Shown in pieces: positions 1-11,731 of a DNA stretch of 64,000 nt. The position numbers and the translations under genes were made by a program. Source of the stretch: Lineus longissimus (taxonomy: Eukaryota; Nemertea; Pilidiophora; Heteronemertea; Lineidae); NCBI RefSeq assembly GCF_910592395.1, contig NC_088309.1, forward strand, positions 3,040,501 through 3,104,500. Reading direction: 5' to 3'. The notes under the pieces are model-generated. The model was not told the origin of the DNA and made no database searches. It saw nothing but the letters and a program-made list of their open reading frames with translations. Positions within the stretch are counted from its first letter, which is position 1. The number at the start of each line of letters is the position of its first letter.

Positions 1-396
1 CAATATAATCTTAACAGTTATAATGCAAGTGTGTTAGAAAACCTCAAAGTCAAAGTAAAAGAATTTCAAAACAATCCATTGGTAGTGCACTTGTGAAGAA
101 AGTAAAACAAGAATTGAATATCAAGTTGGAGGTTCTGGGGTTAAAATGGAACTTACAAGGTCCTGTGAATGCCAATCAACACATAACAGACAGTCTTATA
201 TAACAAGGCAAAGACATACTCTTGAGATCACTTATACCAAAAATATATAAGGTGAGCTTATACATTTTTGCTTATACCCAGTAGTAAGAATTTACTCTCT
301 TTTCATGCACTCAGTTCAGACAGTTGGAACTTGAGTTTCGAGCTAGGTATGATCTATCTGCACAGGTATGTAATTATGCAGAAAACGTTGTTCAGT
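1..396. other. Left-edge stretch with no supported gene
   Basis: No gene can be supported here. A plus-strand open frame runs from base 1 to a stop near 114, and a possible plus-strand exon flanked by CAG and GTATGT lies at about 315-379. Neither gives a recognisable protein, and both are cut off by the window edge or isolated. On the minus strand this would be intron, 3'UTR or downstream exon of the 397-1375 gene. Confidence 0.4.
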
Positions 397-1375
397 TCAT
401 TTGCCAGCAACCACAACGCACAAGTAAACAGTTAAATGACCAGTTAAGATTAGATATTTTTGTTTTTTTATTCTAACAGCGACAGTACAAAAGGGGAAAC
501 AAACCTTTCTCTGAGGACAGCACCGATCCAAACAAGATGTGACTCTTGGTTGTTGACAACAGTTACAAGCTTGGCCCAGTGATATACAGCACTCACAGCA
601 TGGCTGATCTTCACTCCCACACAACCGACACTCACCACATAAGCCCCGAGACTAAAACAAAATGAAACAGGATTAAAATCAGCAATATGCCTGTGTGGAA
701 GATTAAGGTTAAGGGTACTGGTTTTTATGTAGCAATAAAATATATTTGGTCTTCAACATGATCAACTTGAAAAGCGACTCAGCAATGGAACTTAAAAATT
801 GACCACTACTCTGCTCCAAATTAATGATTCATCTTAAATTCAAACCATGACATTCAAATCGATGCAGGGAAGTACAATGTTAGAAAATATGGCTAGGCTG
901 TTCAACTCGATATATAATCGTTCTGCATCCTTTACCAACTGGAAGAATACTATTACTTACCTGAAGGCACTGTTTGATGATAAGAGCTATGATCACAACA
1001 AACACATAACATGACACTGCTATGCAGATGATAACAGCTACGGGCAGATCCAAATCTTCATTGTAAGTCTGAGGTGTAGGAACAATCTCAATCTGGAATT
1101 AAGAAAACCAGAAATGCAATATATTTCTAGTTATTTCAAGCCTCCACTCTCTTAGGCAACTTTTAAACTTCTTGAATTTTTAAGTTAGCTAATCATGTCT
1201 GTTTAGGCCACTTTGATGGCAAGTTTGTGGACTTCCAAGTGTCAAAGGTATAGAGTGGTTTCATGTGACGTCATCACCTACCAAGCTGGAGGGACAGACA
1301 AAAGAAAGCCACATTTTAATTGGTGCTGGTGAAAATACCGAGAGACTCTGCATCAGTGAAACTTACGTCGGCCAT
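397..1375 (-). CDS. Small single-pass membrane protein with cysteine-rich tail (unrecognised)
   Basis: Three minus-strand coding exons fit together in phase 0. Exon 1 is 1375-1367, only ATGGCCGAC, followed by a perfect GTAAGT donor. Exon 2 is 1092-961, with TTCCAG acceptor and GTAAGT donor. Exon 3 starts at 651 after TTTTAG. Exon 2 encodes an acidic lead (YNEDLDLP) and a strongly hydrophobic segment (VAVIICIAVSCYVFVVII), a transmembrane helix at about residues 18-41. Exon 3 encodes a tail very rich in paired cysteines (CCECC, CNCC, RCCP). Exon 3 either ends at an AAAG|GTTTGT donor at 505, giving 96 aa so far and further exons to the left, or reads to a stop at 397, giving about 131 aa. An AATAAA lies in the minus-strand sequence near 476-481, so an early polyadenylated form is possible. 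There is no cleavable signal peptide; topology is probably a short N-terminus, one helix and a Cys-rich C-terminus. I do not recognise the family and infer no function. Confidence 0.6.
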
Positions 1376-2156
1376 TCTTGTTTTCTGCACTTTTGTCTGT
1401 ATACTATCAGTCTCTGTGCATCACAACCTTCCAATCAACAGAGTTCAGTATAGTGTTGGAATTGGATAGGGCATGTCTCACACTGACACCGACTAGGCCT
1501 ACGAGTCTTACGACAGTCACTCAAATTATTTTTGTCAACAAACAATTTTCACCAGGTCAAATTCATTGATTTACAGGTTCCATTTAGTTTTCATTGCTTC
1601 CGCTTATTGTTCGAATCTTTATTGATGTAGTCGATCGTAATAAAATCAAGTTTTCGACTTAGACATCTTAGAAAATAGGCATTATTTCATGCATTTTGCA
1701 GGAAAATACACAAAGTTAAAACTATGCCGTAAAGTATCAAAAGGTCGCAAAACGACGCCGTTTCGCAGGAAACCGATCAAATACATAATCAAAAATAATG
1801 TGATTGATAGCAACATCCACATAAACAATTTTTTTTACTGAATAGTGTATAAAAATAGTTAAATATATACACATTACAATGTTGTCATTCTGTGTTTGTG
1901 TGATGGTCTCACTAGCCAGTGGGGATCAGGTCGGGTTTGTACTCTCCCAAAAAACTAGTTCTTCAATCTCGAGTGACTACCATGGATACAGATGGGCCTA
2001 CTCTTGCTACTTGCTAATTGCTACTTGTTCAAATGTAAATGTCCGATGTTTTTTTGTGAAGGGGTAGCTCTGACGATTATTTGAGGAAAATACCAGGTTC
2101 TTCTGTGTTACTTACGCGGTGAGCAGGCCCCGCATGCTATTTATAGCTCAACAGTA

Positions 2157-2232
2157 TGTTGACGTCGACTGGTTCGAATACGGGCCATCTCGGATGTTGA
2201 CATCGACTGGTTCGAATACGGGCCATCTCGGA
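2157..2232. repeat. 38-bp tandem duplication (2 copies)
   Basis: Two head-to-tail 38-bp copies at 2157-2194 and 2195-2232 differ at a single base (GACGTCG versus GACATCG). Each carries GGTTCGAAT, which resembles a Pol III B box, and ends in GGCCATCTCGGA, which is also the outer end of the adjacent inverted repeat. The duplication probably arose at the edge of that element. Confidence 0.85.
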
Positions 2233-2534
2233 CTAACGCCAACTCGGTCTATCAACTCGGCCCGGACCAACTCGGCCTGGCCCTTCTGAAATCAGCAGAA
2301 AAACCTTCAATTTTCTCCTGTATATAGCCCAATGAATTATCTTCAAATTTACAGGAAAGGTAGACTATGGTATACCAACTAAACGAGTGCAACTGATATT
2401 CACATATAAGAAGAAATTAAACCAAAAAACAAAAATGTATAACCCAGGCCGAGTTGTTTTTTTACCAAGGCCGAGTTGGTCCGGGCCGAGGCCGAGTTGG
2501 TAGGCCGAGTTGGCGTTAGGCCGAGATGGCCCTG
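2219..2534. repeat. Inverted-repeat (foldback) element with CAACTCGG motifs
   Basis: The left arm (about 2219-2285) and right arm (about 2443-2534) are near-perfect reverse complements. Both are built from repeated AACTCGGCC / GGCCGAGTT words and include the shared outer sequence GGCCATCTCGG / CCGAGATGGCC. The ~150-bp centre is AT-rich and unrelated. The structure looks like a MITE or foldback transposon, but no target-site duplication was clear, so the superfamily is not assigned. Confidence 0.7.
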
Positions 2535-3136
2535 CACCACTGGTTCCTGTGAGATTGCACATGTTCTCAAGGTAAAATTTCGAGGGAAAAAAACTCAAAC
2601 AAAAGCCGTAACGACAGTCTATTTTTATATAATAGATTGAAATAGTCGTCAGTTGGCTTTCTCAAGGTGATGAGTAGATGTGTATGAATTTTTTTTAAAC
2701 CATCCTTGTTAATTTTGAAGTTATAAGTCATAAAGGTGACATTTTTCAAATTTGCATTAACTGTACATGGTGTCTCATGGATTGTGCTGCATCAGTCTAT
2801 CCATGACTGTATGTCTAGACGAAGTTGAAACTTGGCCAGATGTATTCTACAAGTGACAAGCTATTCAGAAATGTATAGGTTTGTGTGAGAGTAAGGTACT
2901 GCCAAGTCTACAGCCGTTGGAACAGGGTATGCATGAAATGACGCCGCGTCATTTTTGGCGGCAGGTAGGCCTGGCCTCCCCACCGGCTAGTGAGACTTGA
3001 TGGCTTCACAATGTCGTAAATTTACCGCAAATCCAAGATGTCAGCGCCCAAGAAAATAAACATTTGACACGTAAATGCCTGTTTTTGTGCTAATATGTGT
3101 AGTAATCAACCGTGTCAGTATGGATTTAAAGCTGCA

Positions 3137-6100
3137 ATGAGTGTACCACCACCGGCAGAAGATGAAGTTGTGCTTTTTGGCGATGGAATCGTCTGCAAAG
3201 AACGATATGGATCGCAGGAAATCAAAAATACTTATTTGAAGCAAAGAGACAACACTGTAAAAGTTGTGGATGATTCTCACAACTACACATCCATCACAGG
3301 ATTTTTGCGGGTAAAGCTTTTTCATTGCATCAATTCTATTTGTTTTGATGTGCAAGTATGTATGTCTTGTCTTGTAGTATTCATGTTGATGTCAATGTCG
3401 CCAATGAAACCATCGCCCTGCCCATTTTGATGGCTGCACTGCAGCATAGATTAGATAGAACATTCCTGAATGTTATTTGGTTGTCTCTTGCTCTCTGCAG
3501 TTTTATTTGTGGCAGTGATGTAATGCATCGTAGTTGTTAGTATCTAATGTTCAGGATGATGAGTGCCTCTTGTCAATGCCACACAGTGGAGTGGTGTGAG
3601 CCTTCTTCCTGTGCCCTTTGTGCTGTCACACCTTTTAGCCAGGCCTGGATTTTTTATGTAGACTAGTGTTATCAATTTATAACATTTTCTTTCAGGCTGC
3701 ATTTCTCCCAATTGGTTATCCTGAGTCAGTCAGTGATGATTACATTCAGTATCAGATTTGGGACACAGTACAGGTACCTACTTTACAAAACTTGCTCAAC
3801 ATGAGGAAACACAGGAGATTGTAAGACAAACTGAAATTCCAAAATCTAAATTGATAACAGTGGCCCGACATGGACATATTGTTCTCTAAATGATCAACAT
3901 AAGGTTTATGCTGGATAGAATTGTTGCCAAGTTGATAATTGGCACATGGATAGCTTGAAGCTGAAGTTCATGGCGACACCTGATCAAATTGTAGAGATTT
4001 CCCTCTTAATTCAATTGATTGTCTTGGTTGTTGTGCAGTTTTGGTCCAATCACAATTACAATTTTTCAGGCATTTTCTGGCTACACAATCAGTACCTTGG
4101 CAACACAAGCTGTATTGAAAGGTTATGGTGTTGGGGACAAAACTGCAACAGCTGCTGGGGCCACTATCACTTGGATATTGAAGAGTAAGCCAGTTACTAG
4201 TATATCAGTTTCAACTTTCATATCCCTGCCTTTGCCGATCAAGCAACTCTTTGCATGCTTCTGACTTAAAAATATGACTTCATGTTGGTGTTTCAGCTCA
4301 CATTTTGCTCTTATTTCTTATTTGAGTCGAATTGAGCAATGAGCGGATTTGACATTCTCCTTTTGGTAAATCTGAAAGTAATTGACTTGAATTCGATTTT
4401 TAAGACATCACTGGATATCTTGGCAAGATCATCTTTACTTGGTACCAAGGGTAAGTTATTACTTTTTTGACGACAAAAGGAATTTGTGTAGAAAATATGT
4501 GACCATAGAAGTTTTGAAGCCTAGTAATGACGGCCACTTGTTGGTGAGAAATTGATTAAAATACGTCCTACCCCTCCCAAAGTGTAAGTTAGTAATAACT
4601 ATTTTAACTTATTAGGAACTTATTTTTGCTTTGTAGTATTCTTGTGACTGACACAGTGATCTTAACCTCTTCAGGACTGGTTTTGATAGTGACTGTAAGA
4701 GATGGAGGTAGGAATTGGTCTGTTTCTAAAGATATTCTAAAATTCTGATTGGCCAATTCCTAATCTGAAGTCCCCATCCCCTTGAGAGAAGTGGCAGATG
4801 GTTTTGTCAGAGTAATTGGCATGAATGAAGGAAGTCTTTTTTGAAGTCATCAAATTTCTTCAATTGCTAGTTTGTCAAAAAACGAAAAAATATTCTGTTA
4901 GTTTACCAGTGTTAACTCTATCTGTTTCAGACTGGTTGCAGACGTCCTGAATGACATGGCCATTCTGTTAGAGATCCTTGCTCCTCTTAACAAGAGATAT
5001 TTCACAGCTATCCTTTGCGGTGCTGAGCTTACCAGGGTGAGGTTTCTTCTTCTCAATTAGTTTTGTGAACGTCTCTTGTGTGGCACTACTCGTTAATGTC
5101 CCAGTGATTCCACCTTCAGTAAGGGAGGCAGAGTTCGTTACAAAATACTCATGTTTATCTTTTGAATGGGTCTCTGTCACTTGCCTTGGTGCAGGGAATG
5201 CCTACAAGATATGACTCAACTACATGTACATTTCAGAATGTTTGTGGAGCTGCTGGTTGTGCCACTCGAGCAGCTATGACTTTACATCAGGCAAGACGAA
5301 ACAACTTGGCTGATGTATCCGCCAAAGACGGAAGTCAGGTAATAAATCTTCTTTTCTCCTGAATGTGCTTAGATTTCCTGTTACTAATATCAATTGAAGC
5401 AATTTAGATTTATCTATAGAATAAGCTACAGGTTAGATGCAATTTCCTTGAATATCCAATATTTTTATTCAGTTGAGTTGATTCATAAGTGATTTTGATA
5501 TTTGTCTTTCACATTGCTAAGTCTTGATGTACATGTATTGACACATGCGTTTTCTTGGCCTCCTTTTCAGGAAACTTGTGTCCATTTGTTTGCTCTGCTG
5601 TTTGGCCTGATACTTATTCCTTTGGTTGCCGGAAGTCAAACGTAAGTAATCTTGATATCTAGAACTCAAAACTTAAGCTTGGTTTCCACTACAGCGCACA
5701 GGAACAGCTGTTGAACACGAAAAACGGCACGGTTTTCACCGGCAACTAAAAGTAGCTAATTACGGAGGTGAATATGTAAAATCAAACTATATTTCTGCCT
5801 AATAAGTACTGTGGAAATATTGGCAATCATAGAATACTCAAAACAGTCAAGATGGTTACAAAAAGCTCTGCCCAGGAAGTCTAGCATTTCCTTATCGACC
5901 AACACCACTGTCATGATTATATCATGCTGTCACTGCAAAATACTTCATCTACTCTGATTGATAAAGAATTGTGACTAAAGTAAATTCACAGATTTAAAAT
6001 AATTTCTTTCAGAATGGTTTGGACTTTGTTTCTCCTGTTCACATCTCTCCATCTGTTTGCCAATTTCAAAGCAGTCCGTGCAATAATGATGGAATCAATG

Positions 6101-7620
6101 AACCAAGCCAGACTCCATATTCTAGTGGAGAGTTTCCTTGCCTTTGATGGCTACATAATGTCTGTGAGAGATGCGAATGTCAAAGAGCCTGTTCTTTGGA
6201 GTAAGTATCAATAGATTGTAGTTCCACTACTGCCAGTGGAAGGACACTTCTGATTTGGAACATGAGTTTGAGCAAAGTGGTCTGATAATTTACAGGCTAA
6301 ATTCCCTCCTGACTTTGCTAATGTGGATGGGTCTTGGCCATTTCTCATCAATGATAAATTATATAATTTCTCTGATAATAATGATATTGTATCATTTCAG
6401 GAGCAAGAAGAAAAATGAAAATAATATTGGGAACGCAGTTTCGTTATTTCTTGAAAAGGTCAGCAATTTTTAGTCTCATCTGCTAAACAATTCTACACAG
6501 TTGTTGTTTATTGCAAACAACTTAGGTCTCCATCTCAAAAGACAAACCAAGGTTTTAAGAGCATTATTACTTAACTGTTGGCTGGCCTGTCACTTTCCAC
6601 TCTACACATTGAAGGAATAATATGCCTTGTCCTTTGATGTGTTACTGCTGCTTGGTTTATTTGGAGCCTTATTCTATTAGTTCTTATTCTTGATAGAAAT
6701 GACATGACTTACACACTCATGTTCATCTTCAATTCTAGGGTAGAGGAACTATATTTCTATGAATCACTGTACAAGAGTAATCGATATATTCTCCATATTG
6801 ATCTTAAAAGATGTAAGTATAACTCTCCTCTGGCATGAGTGGTTGCTTCACATTACGTTTTAACCCCTTACAAGTTCCTGCTGTAGGGATCATCTCAAAA
6901 ATGCTTAATGATACCATGAGGTCGCCCTAAAATTGGGTGTTTGGGTATTTAGAACAGACTGATCTGAATGATATACTTGAGTTTGATTTGAAACAAATTG
7001 TTATTTGATTTAAGATTCTTTTCGTTGCAGATAAAATGTATATCGTCCTTCACAAGTCAGCTGAACTTCTGGACCAAATGAAGGCAGTCTTTCAAGCAAT
7101 AACGATAAACTTTGCTGTGGAAGTTTGGGCAAAGAAACGATCTGGAATGGTGGTGAGTTGCACAAAACGCAGAATATATTTAAGGATTGACAAGTCTAGA
7201 GTTGGCTATCACTTGCAAACTGAATCCGAGTTAAAATTCTTTCTCTTAAAGCCAGGATAACACTAGTTTTAGTGTACATCTATGGACAAAGGGCAGTTTA
7301 CTAGTCATACTAGACTTTATATATTTCTGGCACATGTAATTCAGCCCAAATATTCCTACCATAACTTTTGACAAAATTTTGAAAGATTTTCATTTTGATT
7401 TCAGCTGTATCAGGATGAACATCTTGAGAAAATGATAAAAGCTGCTGGTTTAGGTGATACAACGACACTGCTGGAAAATTCAGTCTTCTTCACTGAAAAG
7501 ACGTTTCCGAAGTTCATCGATAGCATTGTGCAAGAGGGTTGGTCAACATCTGTCAATCTGATGGGGGCAGACGAGTGGAGGGCTGTCTGGGAAATGAAGG
7601 ATATGCAGTCCTTGTATTAG
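3137..7620 (+). CDS. RUS1: RUS family member 1 (DUF647 / C16orf58) orthologue
   Basis: Thirteen plus-strand exons with GT-AG borders and consistent phases: 3137-3310, 3696-3773, 4070-4184, 4405-4450, 4675-4707, 4931-5036, 5195-5338, 5571-5641, 6013-6200, 6401-6458, 6739-6812, 7031-7152, 7405-7620. Spliced length is 1425 nt, or 474 aa; human RUS1 is about 468 aa. Hallmarks of the family are read directly: a YPESVSDDYIQYQIWDTVQ-like block in exon 2, a LATQAVLKGYGVGD block in exon 3, LVADVLNDMA in exon 6, TLHQARRNNLADVSAKD in exon 7 and the C-terminal DEWRAVWEM in exon 13. Exons 8-9 encode hydrophobic stretches that are likely membrane segments. Plant members are linked to root UV-B sensing; the animal function is poorly defined. 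ATG 3137 was chosen because the acidic N-terminus follows it; an in-frame ATG at 3095 would add 14 residues. Exon 5 is a 33-nt micro-exon. Confidence 0.95.
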
Positions 7621-9450
7621 AAAAATTTTATTTATTGGGTTAAGTAGAGATATATCAGATTTTATCTGTAGACTGTTTATTTTATTGTTAGAAGGGGAAA
7701 CAATGTTATATCAGCCCTGCATGAGTGACTGCGGACAAGAAGTTTCGAGTACTTAGCACCTGACATTTTGTTAAACAGTATAGGGTGTATATTATATCCC
7801 TTCTCGGATGGTGTGAAATTTGAAAGTGGCCTTAACTTGAATGTTGTTAGTTTTACGTAAGTTTCCCTTTTCAAGCCTCGTCTCTTTATAAGATTGAAGA
7901 AACATAACATGGAGCAGTGTTTGATAGCCGTGAGACGTAACTGTAACAGTAGCTTTGGGTCCAATTGGTGGTCTGAGGGTGACTAATGTGCACTGTAGAG
8001 GAACTGGGGCTGGTTTTACCTGGTGGAGGATTGACCTGAATAGACCCGATCTTTTTTGAGAAAATAGACATCTCTTGGTCACTTGTGACACATAATAGAG
8101 CCACCTGGCTCCTGGCTATCCTTCAAAAAGTATTCGATTTCAACGATAATTAATTTTCATGAGTAGATCCATGAGTGGGGATATCATTGTCCTGCTTGTA
8201 CCTTCCCACCAGAGTTCTGCCATGAGAAAATTTACCCATTTATACAGTTATTAGCTCTTTATTTGTGAACAGCTTCACAACATGTGAAACATGAATTCCT
8301 ATGTATCATGCACTTCCTTGCACATGGGAACCTTGACACATGAAGGAAGACATGTGACAACTGAACCTCAGTGTAAACTGCATCATGGTGAGACAACATT
8401 ACGTGTATATTTGTAGCTGTGTTGTCAGTGATGACTTCTAAGTCATGTTTGCCTTTAATTTTGAATAGCAAAGATTGAACCGTTGGCTTTTCGTTAAATC
8501 AATCCGTTGGTGGTATTTTTGCAAAGTGTGTTTTGTTAATAGGTATAAACTTTGGTCAATGTGGATGCTTTGTTTGGTTTTGAATCAGTGAGGAGATGAG
8601 AGCATTCTCTTTGCTCAATTCGTTTGTTTGCTTGTTGCTGTCCAAGCTGGTGTAAATTTGTTGATGAAAATGGTAGTCACAGTGATATACATGGACATGG
8701 TGTTACATGAATCACAATGATGTACTTCTTAATAATTTGTTTTGTGGGTTGCGTACATTGTTTTGTAGAATAATCTTGATATACTTAAAATTTACTTTGT
8801 TATGTTTAAATCATGTATACAATAATTACTTGTAGTTTAAAATTATGCAAATCTATTTGAGTTCTTCATTGCCATATGTTTGATTTCTAAAAGATACTGT
8901 TCTGTTTAAGCGCAGAAAGAGGTCGGGGTGTGATGCATCTGAGGAAAAATCATTAAAATTGAGAGAAAAAATCCTTCAGGATTTCGAAATTGATCACAAG
9001 TGGTCCTTGCTTATTTGAAATATTACCCCTCTCTGGAAAAACTGGCTATTCTAAAAACGTCACTCGTTAAAGTGACAATTCGTATCTTGGGGTACGAGTT
9101 TTAAAAAAGGCATTGGCTCCATCATATACAAACTAAAAGCATTCCTGATCATGTACAAGTCTTGTTCTTATATTCACGACAAGTACATGTAGCAGGTTTT
9201 TGGTGTCACTCATGTACATGTACTTCACCACAGGGATCAAATTCAAAGTACCATAGGCCTATAGCCTATTGTTTTTTGTCAGAGGTGTGCTTTGAAAGTT
9301 AGTGTTGTTTACCAGTCTGTAAGTTGACTATCGTTTTGTTTTCAGCTAGAAGTACAAAGTATACACAGCTTTATGTTTATATCATTTCTTGTTTAATAGA
9401 TGTCTTGAAATTTGAATTGTTGGATAATAAAATATTTTTCTGGTAAATAG
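7621..9450 (+). other. Probable RUS1 3' untranslated region
   Basis: No coding frame of note follows the RUS1 stop. The sequence is AT-rich and ends with AATAAA at 9426-9431, the most plausible polyadenylation signal, which would give a 3'UTR of about 1.8 kb. Minus-strand frames at 7677-8104 overlap one another in different frames and carry no recognisable domain. Confidence 0.5.
9426..9431 (+). promoter_or_regulatory. Candidate RUS1 poly(A) signal AATAAA
   Basis: A canonical hexamer within GATAATAAAATATTTTTC is followed by a T-rich tract. It is the clearest plus-strand signal after the RUS1 stop and before the LINE remnant. It is assigned by position only. Confidence 0.45.
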
Positions 9451-9939
9451 TTTCATTTGCTTCTTATGAGCACACCTGATTAGCTCAAATACTACAATTA
9501 ACCCAGTCCTCTACCAGATCAAACTCTATGATCCATTGAATAACTCAGAGGATGGACATACAGGTTAACTCCCTTAACCGGTATTGCAGAGTGAGGCAGT
9601 TCCATTTTGAGGCTCTTTCTTCTGGCAGATATGGCAACCTCAGGAAATCGGACATATCCTCCTAATTTTTTCAACCCTTCGTGTGGAATTATCCTATGTT
9701 GATGATATCTTAACGTGGCCTTGGCTCCACTGTTCAGCCACTACCTGCGGCAGCCATGAACGCTCCAATGCATTCACAGTTGCATGCACTACAGGCCCAC
9801 TAGTGCCACTACACAGAACAGTCATGCTGGTCCTAAGTACTCTGTCAGACAGACCCCAAAGCCCTTTTGTGGGGTGCTCCACTGTTCTCTGTCGTGTTCA
9901 CCTCCCTTGTGTACCAAATGCCAAGACAAAGAGCTTGAA

Positions 9940-10440
9940 GAGCTTGATATCAGCTACAGGATGTTCTCCAATCCGCCTACAGGGTTGGTCACGGAGACTG
10001 CTGTACTTAAGGTCCAGTACGCCATCAGATGTATGGTGGATCAACATGGATAAGCGGTGCTCGTTCTTTTAGACTTTAGTGTGGCTTTCGACACCGTGGC
10101 CCATACGATTCTTCTCAACCAAATGAGAGACTTGCTTGGAATGCAAGGCATGGCACTTGCATGGTTTAAATCCTTCTTATTCTGTCGTGACAATTCAAGG
10201 CAGCATGTCAAGTGCCAAGGTGTAGCAATACGGGTAATATTGTAGCAATACGGTGTTCCCCAAGGCTCGGTCCTTGGACCGCTGTTGTTTCTCATTTACA
10301 TTCTGTCAATAGGTCAATTGCTGAAGAGTACCAGCATTCACCGACACGGATATGCTGATGATAAGCAAGACTGCCAATACCACCGACAGTTTTAGGACCT
10401 TGCTCAAGACATTCCTCTTCAAATGGTACTTTAACATGTG
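9940..10440 (+). mobile_element. Decayed L2/CR1-like non-LTR retrotransposon (RT fragment)
   Basis: Translation in shifting frames gives reverse-transcriptase motifs in order. These are TETAVLKVQ near 9990, VLLDFSVAFDTVAHTILL at about 10060-10115, then [17 protein letters not shown] at about 10253-10303 and YADDKQ near 10350, where YADD is the catalytic box. The frame is broken by stops before VLLDFS and before GVPQG. Only about 30 bases after YADDKQ the sequence reads [14 protein letters not shown], which normally lies at the very C-terminus of such proteins, so several hundred bases are deleted. It is a dead copy. Confidence 0.75.
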
Positions 10441-11624
10441 ACAATTTTGCGAGTAACATATTTCTAACTTTTTTTTCAGTGCCTTTGAACATTGTTTCAG
10501 TGAATAATAAGGGCGCTATATTAAGTGGTATTTTTTATTATCATTATTCATTAAGAATCCGATTCAAATATCCAGTCAGCCTCATTGTGTTTGTGGGACC
10601 AGTGTCTTATACATCGGTGTCGTCCACCCTGAGTCGCAAAGAATATCGTCATTGGAGTTCTACTCCTTTGTCAATGACACTGCAGATGATGTCACCCTAC
10701 TGGGCGCTTGAATTGGTCTATGGTCTCCACAGGCTTCTCCAAAGGTTTGATTTTGATGACAGCCTGATGCCAATTGCATTGGTTTTTTGGTCCGGAGCAA
10801 ATTCGCCTGCTTTTCCAAGGATTTTATGATTTCGATTGACCATGTCACAATTGACAATTAACCAAAACAGGATAGGAGGGTACAAGGCCAGCAACCAGTG
10901 TACAAATGTATACATCTGCAACTTGGTTGTCATTTTGATACTGCTGTATGAATTGTGGACATGGGTGTCCACCTGGAGGACAGGGGGTGACTGGCTGCCT
11001 CTGAATAGGCAACTTCAAATGCCTTCGGAGGATCATGGGGGTTTGTGGTTCCCTTGGGTCAGTTAACTAATTCCAGCTTGGGTCTGTCCACATTAGTGAA
11101 CAGATTTTTGAATGATCATGGTCCAGAAAAAGATCGGTCACCCAGCAGAAGTTGGCATCTGCACCACACTAGTATCAAGTAACCTTTTCCAATTGGATGA
11201 ATTGGGACGAGGTAAGGTATCATCGGCCATGTGACTAATTAGTCAAGATTAAGACCAAAAGGAGCTGTTGTGCGTAAGCAATGTTTCCAGTCAAGTTCTA
11301 CTATCAATGTCTTTTTTGCAGGGTTTCCTGAGAGTTTGGTGGAAGATGGATGAAGGTCAGCACATGCGCTTTGACGTCATCCAGACCCTTATGTCCCGGG
11401 GTGTCTACCCACAGTGTCATCTTTGTTGTTTTTGGTGAGGTTTCTGAATTTCCTGATTAGCACAAATGATAATATGCCACAAGCTATCCTACAAATCCAG
11501 GCACTTCTGACCCTTCCTCCTGGGAGGAAAAGATAACATACCAAGTTTGAAACACTGGCAGAAGAAGCATTCCGCCACAAAATGAAACAAGATATAAATA
11601 TATGAATGAAATATTTTTTTAAAA
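10441..11624. other. Intergenic sequence with nothing recognised
   Basis: Several overlapping frames of 60-116 codons occur on both strands, but they lie opposite or across one another and show no motif. No splice-consistent gene model was found. The start may be further degraded LINE-derived sequence. Confidence 0.4.
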
Positions 11625-11728
11625 GTACAATGGGGAAATCCCAACTACATAGTACGTTTTTGATGACAATATACAAGTACAAGGGGCAAATCCCAACTAC
11701 ATAGTATGTTGTTGATTACAATATACAA
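11625..11728. repeat. 52-bp tandem duplication (2 copies)
   Basis: The copies at 11625-11676 and 11677-11728 share the core AAATCCCAACTACATAGTA and the end ACAATATACAA, with a few substitutions. They directly abut a tRNA-like minus-strand sequence and so look like the repeated 3' part of a tRNA-derived SINE transcribed leftwards. Confidence 0.75.
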
Positions 11729-11731
11729 AAC

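Larger units (their letters stand above)
1376..3136. other. Divergent intergenic region between the small membrane gene and RUS1
   Basis: The two genes are transcribed away from each other, with starts 1.76 kb apart. The interval holds a 38-bp tandem duplication and an inverted repeat (listed separately). Just upstream of the RUS1 start lies a 19-codon upstream frame at 3000-3059, which would be a uORF if the transcript begins before it. No convincing core promoter was found. A minus-strand TATAAATAG at 2146-2138 is close to a GTAAGT, leaving no room for a first exon. Confidence 0.5.

Noticed and set aside
315-379. Plus-strand exon-like stretch with CAG and GTATGT borders near the left edge
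   Set aside because: It lies beside a well-supported minus-strand gene, encodes only about 21 residues and cannot be linked to other exons in the window.
2110-2146. Minus-strand TATAAATAG followed by a GTAAGT donor, considered as promoter and 5'UTR exon of the small membrane gene
   Set aside because: The expected start would fall on the donor itself, leaving no exon; it may be coincidental.
9683-10072. 129-codon plus-strand frame near the LINE
   Set aside because: It overlaps the LINE in a different frame from the reverse-transcriptase motifs and shows no homology of its own.
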